From assembly GCA_009659895.1 (NCBI GenBank), contig PUXX01000092.1, positions 1 to 52,383 on the forward strand: a DNA stretch of 52,383 nt, read 5' to 3'. A program made the translations under genes and the position numbers. Positions 1 to 7,734 of this stretch are shown piece after piece. Position 1 is the stretch's first letter; the number at the start of each line of letters is the position of its first letter. Under the pieces are notes generated by a model, which was not told the origin of the DNA, searched no databases, and was given only the letters and a program-made list of their open reading frames with translations. This DNA is from Campylobacterota bacterium. Its GTDB lineage: Bacteria > Campylobacterota > Campylobacteria > Campylobacterales > Nitratiruptoraceae.

Positions 1-1710
1 CACATCGATCCGCTCATCAAGAACAAACACCTCATCAGGCTCCACAAGCAAATAGAGATACTCTTTATATCTCTTCATCTCCACACCCAAACCTTGATCA
101 AAGATCTTTGCTCCTAACGGATATCCCTCTGTATCTAGCATCATAGCACCGATATTGGCCAGATTGGGATCATAAAAATCCATAAAAGCAATATAGAGAC
201 GATTCTTTACCCATTCGATACTCATGCCCACCTCATGAGATCCACCATCTAGATCATACCCCCTAGACCACGCAATCTCTCCATTTCGATCCATTTTCAC
301 CACCAAAACAGATTGGCCCCCATCATCGATAGTGTGTCGATTCGAACCTGTGATATAGATATATCCATCCTTTGCTTCTACTCCATCAAAAAAGGCCCAC
401 TCCTCCGTATCAGGCTCATTGGCTTGGTAGAATTTGTATCCGTTATAAACTCTTGACCATATGACTTCTCCATCAGAATCTAGCCGCATCGCAAAAGCTC
501 CATTGGGATAGATGGTATGAGACCCATCCTGCAGGGCCACCTTTACATCCCCCACCGCTATAGCCCCTCCTTCGCATAATGGCACAAGAGCGTTGATATG
601 GAATATCCCCTCTTTACGCCCTAAGCTGTCTTGATACTCCAGATCTGCACTTGAGTACTCTTTGCTCCAATAGATCTCACCTCCACTCCCAAAAGCGGTA
701 ATAAGAGCATGGACATAAGAGTCCACACCCCTTGGATAGAGATAAGATATTCCATAGAGCAGATCGTTCCTAGCCTTAAATATCTCTATCGACTCGTTAT
801 TGGGAATCTCAAAATTCCCTTGTTTGTAAATCACCTCGGCCCAAAGGATATCCCCCTTCGCATCGATCCGTGCGATCAACCCATCGGCACCTCTGTTGTT
901 GGGATTGTTAAAGTCCTGGACAATTGTGCCACCTACAATATACTCATCACCCACAGCTACGCCATTGGTGATGTATAAAGCCGGCTCTATAGCCCTATTT
1001 TGCGGGATATTGGCTATAGTATACCTGTTGATAAAGGTATTTTGCGCAAAACAGCCTCCTTCATATTGATCGTCTAGAGCACAAGAGTGTCCCACTTCTA
1101 TCCCCTGAGCGCTTCCTACATTACACTCCAAAGGACCTTCATAGGAAAATGCTATGGCAAAATCATCGGTTTGGGTATTGTCCACTCCAGGAAGCTCCAC
1201 ATCACTTGTTTGAGGAGTTTTGAAATAGGCCAACTCTAGCCCGGGCAGAGGATCTGGAGTACCATCACATGAAAGATCCAAATAGACAAAATCTCCATTG
1301 GATGTAGCTCCATGTAATTTATAAACCATAAATCGATCCAACATGGGAATATAGATCCATGAAAAGGCACTCTCAGGATCACCCCAAAAACCCACATAGA
1401 CAAAAAGCCCGGCTATATCGTCGGTATCAAGATCGGCTGGAATATCTTGCAAAGGAAGCCAACCAAACCTATCTTGTGGAGTGGGATCTTTACCAAGAAG
1501 CTGAAAGACTCTTCCACTTGCTAGATCAACATAGATCCAATCACTGCGCTGAGTGACGCCATCGTGATCGAAATCGTATCTATAAAAGGCTCCAGTGATC
1601 TTAAACTCTTTGGAAGTAAGATAGCTATATAAGCACTCCAAATAGTGCGGATCGATAGTGCAAGCAAAAATCCATAACGCAGACAGTCCCATAAGAAGTA
1701 GCTTTTTCAT
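1..1710 (-). CDS. Secreted beta-propeller-like repeat protein, C-terminus cut by window edge
   Basis: I do not recognise a named family. The reading frame is open for 570 codons from an ATG at 1710 to the window edge with no stop, so the 3' end is missing. The start follows an AAGGATGG ribosome site. Residues 1-16 (MKKLLLMGLSALWIFA) form a signal peptide and Cys17 could be a lipid anchor, although Phe at -2 is poor for a lipobox. The middle and end hold a recurring unit, Gly-(Asp/Glu)-x2-Trp-(Ser/Ala), with Trp at about residues 290, 348, 418 and 481 (GDILW, GEIYW, GEVIW, GEIAW), each followed by an aromatic strand. Spacing of 58-70 residues is what propeller blades of the PQQ-like or delta-60-repeat type show. 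There are several Cys in the N-terminal half. It stands apart from the repair operon upstream and looks more AT-rich than its neighbours. An extracytoplasmic role is inferred; function unknown. Confidence 0.8.
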   Translation of the reverse strand, partial: MKKLLLMGLSALWIFACTIDPHYLECLYSYLTSKEFKITGAFYRYDFDHDGVTQRSDWIYVDLASGRVFQLLGKDPTPQDRFGWLPLQDIPADLDTDDIAGLFVYVGFWGDPESAFSWIYIPMLDRFMVYKLHGATSNGDFVYLDLSCDGTPDPLPGLELAYFKTPQTSDVELPGVDNTQTDDFAIAFSYEGPLECNVGSAQGIEVGHSCALDDQYEGGCFAQNTFINRYTIANIPQNRAIEPALYITNGVAVGDEYIVGGTIVQDFNNPNNRGADGLIARIDAKGDILWAEVIYKQGNFEIPNNESIEIFKARNDLLYGISYLYPRGVDSYVHALITAFGSGGEIYWSKEYSSADLEYQDSLGRKEGIFHINALVPLCEGGAIAVGDVKVALQDGSHTIYPNGAFAMRLDSDGEVIWSRVYNGYKFYQANEPDTEEWAFFDGVEAKDGYIYITGSNRHTIDDGGQSVLVVKMDRNGEIAWSRGYDLDGGSHEVGMSIEWVKNRLYIAFMDFYDPNLANIGAMMLDTEGYPLGAKIFDQGLGVEMKRYKEYLYLLVEPDEVFVLDERIDV

Positions 1711-1740
1711 AATCCATCCTTTGATATTGGATCTACTTCT

Positions 1741-1767
1741 ATTATGGGACTTTTTAATTTAAAACAA
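1741..1767 (-). promoter_or_regulatory. Candidate promoter of the propeller-like gene
   Basis: On the minus strand a CATAAT -10-like hexamer (1741-1746) lies 15 bases from TTGTTT (1762-1767), inside the 81-base AT-rich gap between magIII and the propeller-like gene. The spacing is short of optimal. The gap holds no convincing terminator for the upstream operon. Confidence 0.35.
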
Positions 1768-1791
1768 GATTAATTCAGTATTTTTTATGAC

Positions 1792-2469
1792 TTAGAAAAC
1801 ATTAAGAATATTGCGTATCTTTTGCTCCTGATCTCTTCCCTTGCAGTGCTCCTTGCAAAACTCCACGATCTTGCCGTGGAACCTCGCGTAGATTTGAGAC
1901 AGGGGCATCTCATAGCCGTAGAGTTCGTAGATGCGATCGAGATTTTCGATGATGGAGTCGCTCAAAAACTCTTGGATCTCTTCGTAGCTCTCCAGCTCGT
2001 ATCCCAAAGCCCTCAATATCCTCGCCGTATAGGCATCCACCACCAAAAAATCCTTGTAGCAGGCGTAGTTGAGGATACTATCGGCGCTTTCAAATCCTAT
2101 CCCTTTTTGCAAAAGGAGCCAGCTTCTGGAGGGTCTGGCCCTAAACGCTTCGAAGCTTCCGTACTCTTGGAGCATATTGTGGGCCAGCTTCTTGATACGA
2201 TGAGCCTTGGTATTGTAAAATCCGACCGGTTTGATGAGGCGGCCAAGGAGCTCCTGATCGGCGGCGGCTATCTTTTCGAGCTCTATCTCGCCCATATGCT
2301 CTTTGAGATTGCTCAAAGCCTTCTCTACGTTCTCCCACTTGGTGTTTTGGGTCAAAATAGAGCCTACCACCACTTCGAACGTCCCGCTGTTTGGCCACCA
2401 GTAGGGATCGCGCTCGTCTTTGATGTAGCCAAGCTCCTTAAGACGCTTCAAAAGCTCGAATCCTCTCAT
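1792..2469 (-). CDS. magIII: 3-methyladenine DNA glycosylase, MagIII type
   Basis: A base-excision repair enzyme of the endonuclease III superfamily that removes 3-methyladenine. The 225-residue protein follows the H. pylori MagIII sequence as I remember it throughout. WWP at residues 24-26 corresponds to the base-binding pocket, and LTQNTKW at 39-45 has Trp where H. pylori has Phe. The helix-hairpin-helix LLQKGIGFESAD spans 119-130, and the catalytic Asp is Asp145 in LVVDAY. ARFHGKIVEF near the C-terminus keeps the Lys of the family. There is no four-Cys iron-sulfur loop, as known for MagIII, but two Cys (CKEHC) remain in the tail. I chose the ATG at 2469 because it overlaps the ymdB stop (ATGA) and follows AAAGGA; a longer frame from 2550 would run deep into ymdB. 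It is the last gene of the mfd-ymdB-magIII run. Confidence 0.9.
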   Translation of the reverse strand: MRGFELLKRLKELGYIKDERDPYWWPNSGTFEVVVGSILTQNTKWENVEKALSNLKEHMGEIELEKIAAADQELLGRLIKPVGFYNTKAHRIKKLAHNMLQEYGSFEAFRARPSRSWLLLQKGIGFESADSILNYACYKDFLVVDAYTARILRALGYELESYEEIQEFLSDSIIENLDRIYELYGYEMPLSQIYARFHGKIVEFCKEHCKGRDQEQKIRNILNVF

Positions 2470-3269
2470 TCCTTTCGTCCTCTTTGCACCACGCTCCACC
2501 CCTCGTCGTCGTAGGCCTTTATCTTGTAGGCGTCCACGCACCGCCCGCAATCCAGCTCAAATACCACCATCTGCAAGATGGCTTTGCACCTCTCCGGCAC
2601 ATCGAAACGCCCCGGCAGTCCCGTCAAGAAACGTTGAATCGGCACGTCCTCTTTCATCCCGATCACGTTGTCCCGACATCCGGTCAGTCCCACGTCCGTC
2701 ACATACCCAGCACCTTCGTCGATCACCAGATCGTCGGTGCCTACGTGGGTGTGGGTTCCCGCCAGCGCGCTGATGCGATCCTTGAGCATCAAGAACATCG
2801 CCCTCTTTTCGCTGGTGGCTTCGGCGTGGAAGTCGATGAAGATGTTCTTTATCCCTTGGGCTTTCAATTCATCGACAATCTCGTCGGCGGCTCTAAAAGG
2901 GTTGTCCACCATCGGCATCCCGTAGTACCCCATGATATTTATGACAGCCAAATCAAGCGCTTCGATAAGAATAAAACCTCTGCCCGGAACCCCTTTTGGG
3001 TAGTTGAGGGGGCGCAGGAGCGGGAGCTCCTCCAAAAGCGGCAAGATCTCCTTTTTGTCCCACGTATGGTTGCCCCCCGTCATCACGTCGATCCCCGCAT
3101 CGAAAAGCTCCGCGGCGTTTTTGGGCGTGAGGCCAAATCCGTGGCTGGCGTTTTCGTAGTTGGCGGCGACGAAATCGAGCCCCTCTTTTTGCCGAATCTC
3201 TCTAAGATAGCGCCGGACCATCTTTCGCCCCGGCTTGCCTACGATATCGCCGATAAATCCTATTTTCAT
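2466..3269 (-). CDS. ymdB: YmdB-family metallophosphoesterase (cyclic-nucleotide phosphodiesterase type)
   Basis: A 267-residue cytoplasmic metallophosphoesterase of the YmdB family, whose Bacillus and Deinococcus members hydrolyse 2',3'-cyclic or 3',5'-cyclic nucleotides using a two-metal centre. The family metal-ligand motifs occur in order: IGDIVGKPGR at 6-15 (Asp8), NYENA at about 37-41, GGNHTWDKKE in the middle, FHAE and GTHTHVGTDD. Length is usual for the family. The ATG overlaps the mfd stop by four bases, and its own stop overlaps magIII, so it is translationally coupled between two DNA repair genes. Whether the physiological substrate is a cyclic nucleotide or RNA ends is not decided by sequence. 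The family call is firm; the link to DNA repair is inference from position. Confidence 0.88.
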   Translation of the reverse strand: MKIGFIGDIVGKPGRKMVRRYLREIRQKEGLDFVAANYENASHGFGLTPKNAAELFDAGIDVMTGGNHTWDKKEILPLLEELPLLRPLNYPKGVPGRGFILIEALDLAVINIMGYYGMPMVDNPFRAADEIVDELKAQGIKNIFIDFHAEATSEKRAMFLMLKDRISALAGTHTHVGTDDLVIDEGAGYVTDVGLTGCRDNVIGMKEDVPIQRFLTGLPGRFDVPERCKAILQMVVFELDCGRCVDAYKIKAYDDEGWSVVQRGRKE

Positions 3270-6145
3270 CCCTCGTCCTTGTATGATCGCAAATAGCGCA
3301 ACAGCGCCTTTAATATCTCTTCGTCATCTTTGCTAAAAGCCTTGATCCGCTCTTTTTTCTCATCGAACTCGATAGTGATGTTTTGGCCGTAGTTGGAGAT
3401 GCGCTTGATACCGATCTCCTTGGCCAAAAGCTTGATATGAATGAGATCCAAGAAGTTCTTGGTCGCCTCGTCCAGCCGCCCGAACCTATCGATCATCTCC
3501 TCTTCGATCTGACCGATCTCTTGGATATTTGAAGCGTTGGAGAGCCGGCGGTAGAGCTCGAGTTTGAGCCTATCTTCGCCCACTACCTCGCTACTGATGT
3601 AGGCGTTGACGCTGAGTTTGAGCTCCACATCCGCCTCTTCCTCCTCCTCGCCGGTGGTGAGGCGCTTGATGGTATCTTCGAGCATCTTGAGGTAAAGGCT
3701 GTAGCCGATATTTTTGATATGGCCGGATTGCTGGGCTCCTATGATGTTGCCCCCGCCTCGAATCTCCAAATCGTGATAGGCCAAAGCCGCGCCGCTTCCA
3801 AGATAGGAGTTGGACTCCAAGGCGATGAGCCTCTTCTTGGCCTCTTCGGTGAGCTTGGCTTTATCCTCGACCAAATAGTAGCAATACCCCTCTTTGCCTC
3901 CTCGCCCCACGCGACCTCGAAGCTGATGCAGATCAGCCATCCCGAACCTGTCGGCACCCTCGACGATGATGGTGTTGACGTTTGGCATATGGATACCGCT
4001 TTCGATAATGGATGTGGAGAGCAGTATATCATATTCTCCCCCAGCAAACTTCACAAGCTCCTTCTCCGTCTGTGCCGCAGAGATTTTAGAGTGGAGCACC
4101 ACGATCTTCTTGCCCGGGAGCAGATTTTCTAACTCCTCTCTTTTCTCCTCGATACCGGCGATGGAGTTGTAGATATAAAATATCTGGCCGCCTCGGCGAA
4201 GCTCTCTTAGCACCACCTCCTTGATAAGAGCCGGATCGTACTCCTTGACGTAGGTGCGCACCGGTTTTCGATTAGCCGGGGGCGTGGTGATTTGGCTTAG
4301 GTCCTTGATCCGGGAGAGGGCCATATTGAGGCTTCTTGGGATCGGCGTGGCACTCATGGAGAGCAGGTGCAGATCCTCGCTAAAAGCCTTGAGCTTCTCC
4401 TTTTGCTTGACGCCAAACTTATGCTCCTCGTCCACCACCACGAGCCCCAGATTTTTGAACTTCGCGCCAAAAAGGGCGTGGGTGCCCACCACCACGTCGA
4501 TCCTACCCTCTTCCAAAGCCTTGAGGCGCTCCTTTTTCTCCTTGGCGCTTACAAATCGATCGATCTTAGTCACACTGATACCATAGCCTTCCAAGCGCTC
4601 TTTGAGGGTTTTGAAGTGCTGATCGCTTAGAAGTGTGGTAGGGACAACGATGGCGGCTTGATAGCCGTTCTTGACGGCGGTATAGATAGCGTTCATCGCC
4701 ACCTCCGTCTTCCCAAAGCCCACATCGCCGCTGAGGAGCATATCCATCACCTTCCCGCTCCCAAGCCTCTCCAAAATGCTTTGCACGGCGCTTTTTTGAT
4801 CAGGCGTATACTCGAACCCGGCCGCTTTTTGAAAGAGCTCGATATCGGGCGGGGCGATCATCTTCTTGCCTTGACTTAGCTCCCTTTTGGCGGCTCTTTT
4901 GACGATCTGGGCAGCTATTTCGAAGAGCTTCTCCTTGACCTTTGCCTTGAGTCTGCTAAAGGAGCCCGATCCCAGCTTATCCACCACCGCCACGTTTCCG
5001 CTATCGGCTACGTAGCGGCTGAGCACCTCCAAGCTCTCCACCGGCACCAAGAGCTTGTCACCGCCGCTATATTCGACCTCCACGAAATCTCTGGTGGCTC
5101 CCAATATCTCGATGGGTTTGATCCCTTTAAAAATACCGATGCCGTGTATATCGTGGACCACATACTCTCCCACTCTCATTTCGTCCAAGATGAGCTTAGG
5201 GCGCTTTATCTTCCTTTTGTCCGGGCGGCTGAGGCTTACTATCACCTCATCGGGCCCCTCTATGTTCAAAAAAGCGTCGATATAGCGAAATGTGATACGT
5301 GAGAGCTCTTTGATGGGACTGCGTCTGGCCTGTGCCTCGTTTTTGGCCAAGACAACTATTTTTTTCTCCTTTTTGGCTTCTATGAGTTTGTTGATATCGA
5401 TGACTTCGATATCTTTGTACTCTTTTGGACTTGGGACAAGGGGCCACCCCTCCTCGAACTCTTTGGAAGCGTAGACCTTCTTACCTTCGGTGATATCCAC
5501 CCTCTTGGCCACCCAGTAGCCCACACTCCATCTATCGGGCTCAAACACATCGAAGCGATAATCGTCTAAATCTTCAAAATCTCCTATGAGATGGGCGTTG
5601 TAGAGGGTTACTTCTTCTAGTTCTTCCTTTTGGCTCCTTTGAGTAGCGGGATCGAAGAGCCTGATGGACTCGATCTGGGTATCGAAAAGGCTGATGCGCA
5701 CGGGAGCTTCCATATTGGGCGAGAAAATGTCGATGATGTCTCCTCGAAAACTGGCCTCACCTTTGGTCTCGATGATATCGACGAAGCTATACCCCCAGCG
5801 AAGCAGCTTCTCCTTGAGCTCATTGAGATCGATATCCTCCCCAAACTCCAGCTTGAAGCGACCAAAATACTCCTTCGCAGGCAGTCCCAAGCGCAGCGTC
5901 TGATAGGGCACTATCAAGAGCGACGGAGCGTGGTAGTAGTCGTTGAGCGCTACGAAGAGGCGATCGAGCTCGTCTTTGAACACCCTCATATCGTCCCCCT
6001 CCTGGGCTACGAGTCTGGGAAGAAGAACGTGATCGACTCCGGCCACCTTCGCGGCGTCACTTACCGCTTCGGCCTCTTTGTCATCCTCGACGACGATGAT
6101 ATCGGGAAGGCTGTTTTTTAAAAATTCATAATATCGAGCCCACAT
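3266..6145 (-). CDS. mfd: Transcription-repair coupling factor Mfd
   Basis: Mfd removes stalled RNA polymerase at lesions and recruits UvrA for nucleotide excision repair. The protein has 959 residues, shorter than E. coli (about 1150) but near the Campylobacter length. A CarD-type RNA polymerase-interaction domain lies around residues 322-400 (VGEYVVHDIHGIGIF). The SF2 translocase follows: Walker A GDVGFGKTE with Lys479, DEEH box at 572-575, SATPIPRSLNMAL, then the C-terminal lobe with HQLRGRVGRGGKEGYCYYL. The TRCF domain closes the protein. The ATG at 6145 overlaps the end of folC by 28 bases. The N-terminal UvrB-like region appears reduced, as is common in this phylum. It heads an overlapping trio with ymdB and magIII. 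Confidence 0.97.
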   Translation of the reverse strand: MWARYYEFLKNSLPDIIVVEDDKEAEAVSDAAKVAGVDHVLLPRLVAQEGDDMRVFKDELDRLFVALNDYYHAPSLLIVPYQTLRLGLPAKEYFGRFKLEFGEDIDLNELKEKLLRWGYSFVDIIETKGEASFRGDIIDIFSPNMEAPVRISLFDTQIESIRLFDPATQRSQKEELEEVTLYNAHLIGDFEDLDDYRFDVFEPDRWSVGYWVAKRVDITEGKKVYASKEFEEGWPLVPSPKEYKDIEVIDINKLIEAKKEKKIVVLAKNEAQARRSPIKELSRITFRYIDAFLNIEGPDEVIVSLSRPDKRKIKRPKLILDEMRVGEYVVHDIHGIGIFKGIKPIEILGATRDFVEVEYSGGDKLLVPVESLEVLSRYVADSGNVAVVDKLGSGSFSRLKAKVKEKLFEIAAQIVKRAAKRELSQGKKMIAPPDIELFQKAAGFEYTPDQKSAVQSILERLGSGKVMDMLLSGDVGFGKTEVAMNAIYTAVKNGYQAAIVVPTTLLSDQHFKTLKERLEGYGISVTKIDRFVSAKEKKERLKALEEGRIDVVVGTHALFGAKFKNLGLVVVDEEHKFGVKQKEKLKAFSEDLHLLSMSATPIPRSLNMALSRIKDLSQITTPPANRKPVRTYVKEYDPALIKEVVLRELRRGGQIFYIYNSIAGIEEKREELENLLPGKKIVVLHSKISAAQTEKELVKFAGGEYDILLSTSIIESGIHMPNVNTIIVEGADRFGMADLHQLRGRVGRGGKEGYCYYLVEDKAKLTEEAKKRLIALESNSYLGSGAALAYHDLEIRGGGNIIGAQQSGHIKNIGYSLYLKMLEDTIKRLTTGEEEEEADVELKLSVNAYISSEVVGEDRLKLELYRRLSNASNIQEIGQIEEEMIDRFGRLDEATKNFLDLIHIKLLAKEIGIKRISNYGQNITIEFDEKKERIKAFSKDDEEILKALLRYLRSYKDEG

Positions 6146-7239
6146 CGCTTCACAAACTCCTCGATCACTTTAAATGAGCCATAAACAAGATACTCTTCAT
6201 TTTCTTGCAAAGCCTCGAACTCCCTTACTTCAAGCCCCGCGTCCTTAGCCGCTTGGACGATGGCCTCCTTTTTGGCGATGCGCTCATCCTCAATCTCTAT
6301 CACCTCCACCCGCTTCACTTTCGGCGCCAAAATCTTCAAAATCTTCCCATACTCCTTATCCTCGTAGCTGTTGTAGACGAGCACCCTTTTTCGCTCCAAG
6401 CTCTTGGCGATCGCCTCGGCGGAGAGGGGATTGTGGCCGACATCGAGCAAGAGGTTGCCCACTCTTTGCATCCTTGCCGGAAGCCTATATCCCACAACCC
6501 TCTTGGCATCTGCGACCAATCCTAACTTCTTCGCTGCGGCAAGGGCCAAAGAGAGGTTGGTGGCAAAAAAAGGCGCCAACCCCTCTTTTTTACAAGCCTC
6601 CTTGGCCTGCGGCAACTCCTGGGCCACCTCAAAATCGATCCGAAGCCTCCTCGCCACCTCCAGCACCTCCTTTGGCTGGTGCGGGGCCAAAATCGCCTCT
6701 TTTTGGACGGCTCGAAGCTTCGTGGCGGCAATCTCTTCGATCCTCTTTCCCAAAAACTCCCGGTGATCGTATCCTATGGGCGTCACCAGCGTCAAGATAT
6801 GCTCAAAGACGCTCGTGGCGTCATACTCCCCGCCAAGCCCGGCCTCCAACACCACATAATCACATGAGTCAAAAAGCAGCAGCGCCAAAAAGGTGGTATA
6901 CTCGAAGTAGCTTAGCTCCTGCGGGGCTTCGAGCATGGCGTAGAGGCGCCGATGGGCCTTCTCCATCTCCTCGTCGCTCACATAGCGCCCGTCCCTCCAA
7001 AACCGCTCGTTGAGGCGAAGGATATGGGGCGAGGTGTAGTGTCCCACACTCCATCCGGCCTCCCTAAGAGCCCCGGCCAAGAAACGCCCGGTGCTCCCCT
7101 TGCCATTGGTGCCTACGATATGGACGATTTTTGGTTTTGGCAGGAGGTGGGCGATCGGCTCATAAGCCCTTCTCATACGGGTAGGATCGAACTTTTTGTA
7201 ATAGAGCGGCTTGGTAGCCAAAAAGGAGCGAAGCGTCAC
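6118..7239 (-). CDS. folC: Folylpolyglutamate synthase / dihydrofolate synthase
   Basis: Adds glutamate to folates and, in many bacteria, also makes dihydrofolate from dihydropteroate. This Mur-ligase-family enzyme has 373 residues. The ATP loop VGTNGKGSTGRFLAGAL lies near residues 42-58, followed by HYTSPHILRLNERF and the C-terminal ligase segment LLDVGHNPLSAEAIA. It is shorter than E. coli FolC (about 420) but in the epsilonproteobacterial range. The start is GTG at 7239, overlapping the lptE stop as GTGA, and the 3' end overlaps mfd. The order leuS-lptE-folC-mfd matches C. jejuni as I recall it. Whether it carries both activities cannot be told from sequence. Confidence 0.95.
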   Translation of the reverse strand: MTLRSFLATKPLYYKKFDPTRMRRAYEPIAHLLPKPKIVHIVGTNGKGSTGRFLAGALREAGWSVGHYTSPHILRLNERFWRDGRYVSDEEMEKAHRRLYAMLEAPQELSYFEYTTFLALLLFDSCDYVVLEAGLGGEYDATSVFEHILTLVTPIGYDHREFLGKRIEEIAATKLRAVQKEAILAPHQPKEVLEVARRLRIDFEVAQELPQAKEACKKEGLAPFFATNLSLALAAAKKLGLVADAKRVVGYRLPARMQRVGNLLLDVGHNPLSAEAIAKSLERKRVLVYNSYEDKEYGKILKILAPKVKRVEVIEIEDERIAKKEAIVQAAKDAGLEVREFEALQENEEYLVYGSFKVIEEFVKRCGLDIMNF

Positions 7240-7733
7240 CGAGCCTCCATATAGGCGACACGTGAGATGAAGCGATCGATCGCTTTTTTGGCCGACTCTC
7301 TGATGGCTATGAAGCGCAAGGTATCGGAGATGACGGAATTGGGCTCGATGGCGAAGTCGTAAAACCCGCTGGTGGTGATGCGCTGGCTCTTTTGGCCCCT
7401 TGTAAGATCGAACTCCATGATCACCTTCGTGCGATAATAGACGACGTAGCCGTTCTTGTCGTATTCAAGAGGCGTGAAAAAGAGTCGCTTGATCTTGATA
7501 TCGACGGCAGTGGCGGCGCTGCGCCTATTGGCTAGATGCCCTCCAAAACGCTCCATCACCGCCTCTTTGACGGCATCCTTGATGAGCACGGCGTTTTGAG
7601 GATCGCGCAAATAGACCTTGACTTGGGTATAGACTCCCCCCTCAAAAGCCGATCTGGTGTAGTGCTTGATAGGTTTGTATCCGCATCCTCCCATCAGCGC
7701 CGCAAGGGCCGCCACCCAGATCAGCCTCCTCAT
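7236..7733 (-). CDS. lptE: LptE-like outer-membrane lipoprotein (LPS assembly)
   Basis: A 165-residue lipoprotein: MRRLIWVAALAALMGGC is a signal peptide ending in a lipobox (LMGGC, Cys17), followed by GYKPIKHYTRSAF. LptE plugs the LptD barrel that inserts lipopolysaccharide into the outer leaflet. The GCGYKPxxHY start after the lipobox and the position between leuS and folC are what C. jejuni shows for its LptE-like protein. The rest is alternating strand and helix with no catalytic motif. It starts one base after the leuS stop, with an AAGGG site inside leuS, and overlaps folC by four bases. Sequence conservation of LptE is low, so the name rests on lipobox, size and synteny. Confidence 0.75.
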   Translation of the reverse strand: MRRLIWVAALAALMGGCGYKPIKHYTRSAFEGGVYTQVKVYLRDPQNAVLIKDAVKEAVMERFGGHLANRRSAATAVDIKIKRLFFTPLEYDKNGYVVYYRTKVIMEFDLTRGQKSQRITTSGFYDFAIEPNSVISDTLRFIAIRESAKKAIDRFISRVAYMEAR

Positions 7734-7734
7734 G

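Noticed and set aside
2484-3296. Open frame of 270 codons on the plus strand across ymdB
   Set aside because: Antisense to a complete metallophosphoesterase gene, with no ribosome site or recognisable domain.
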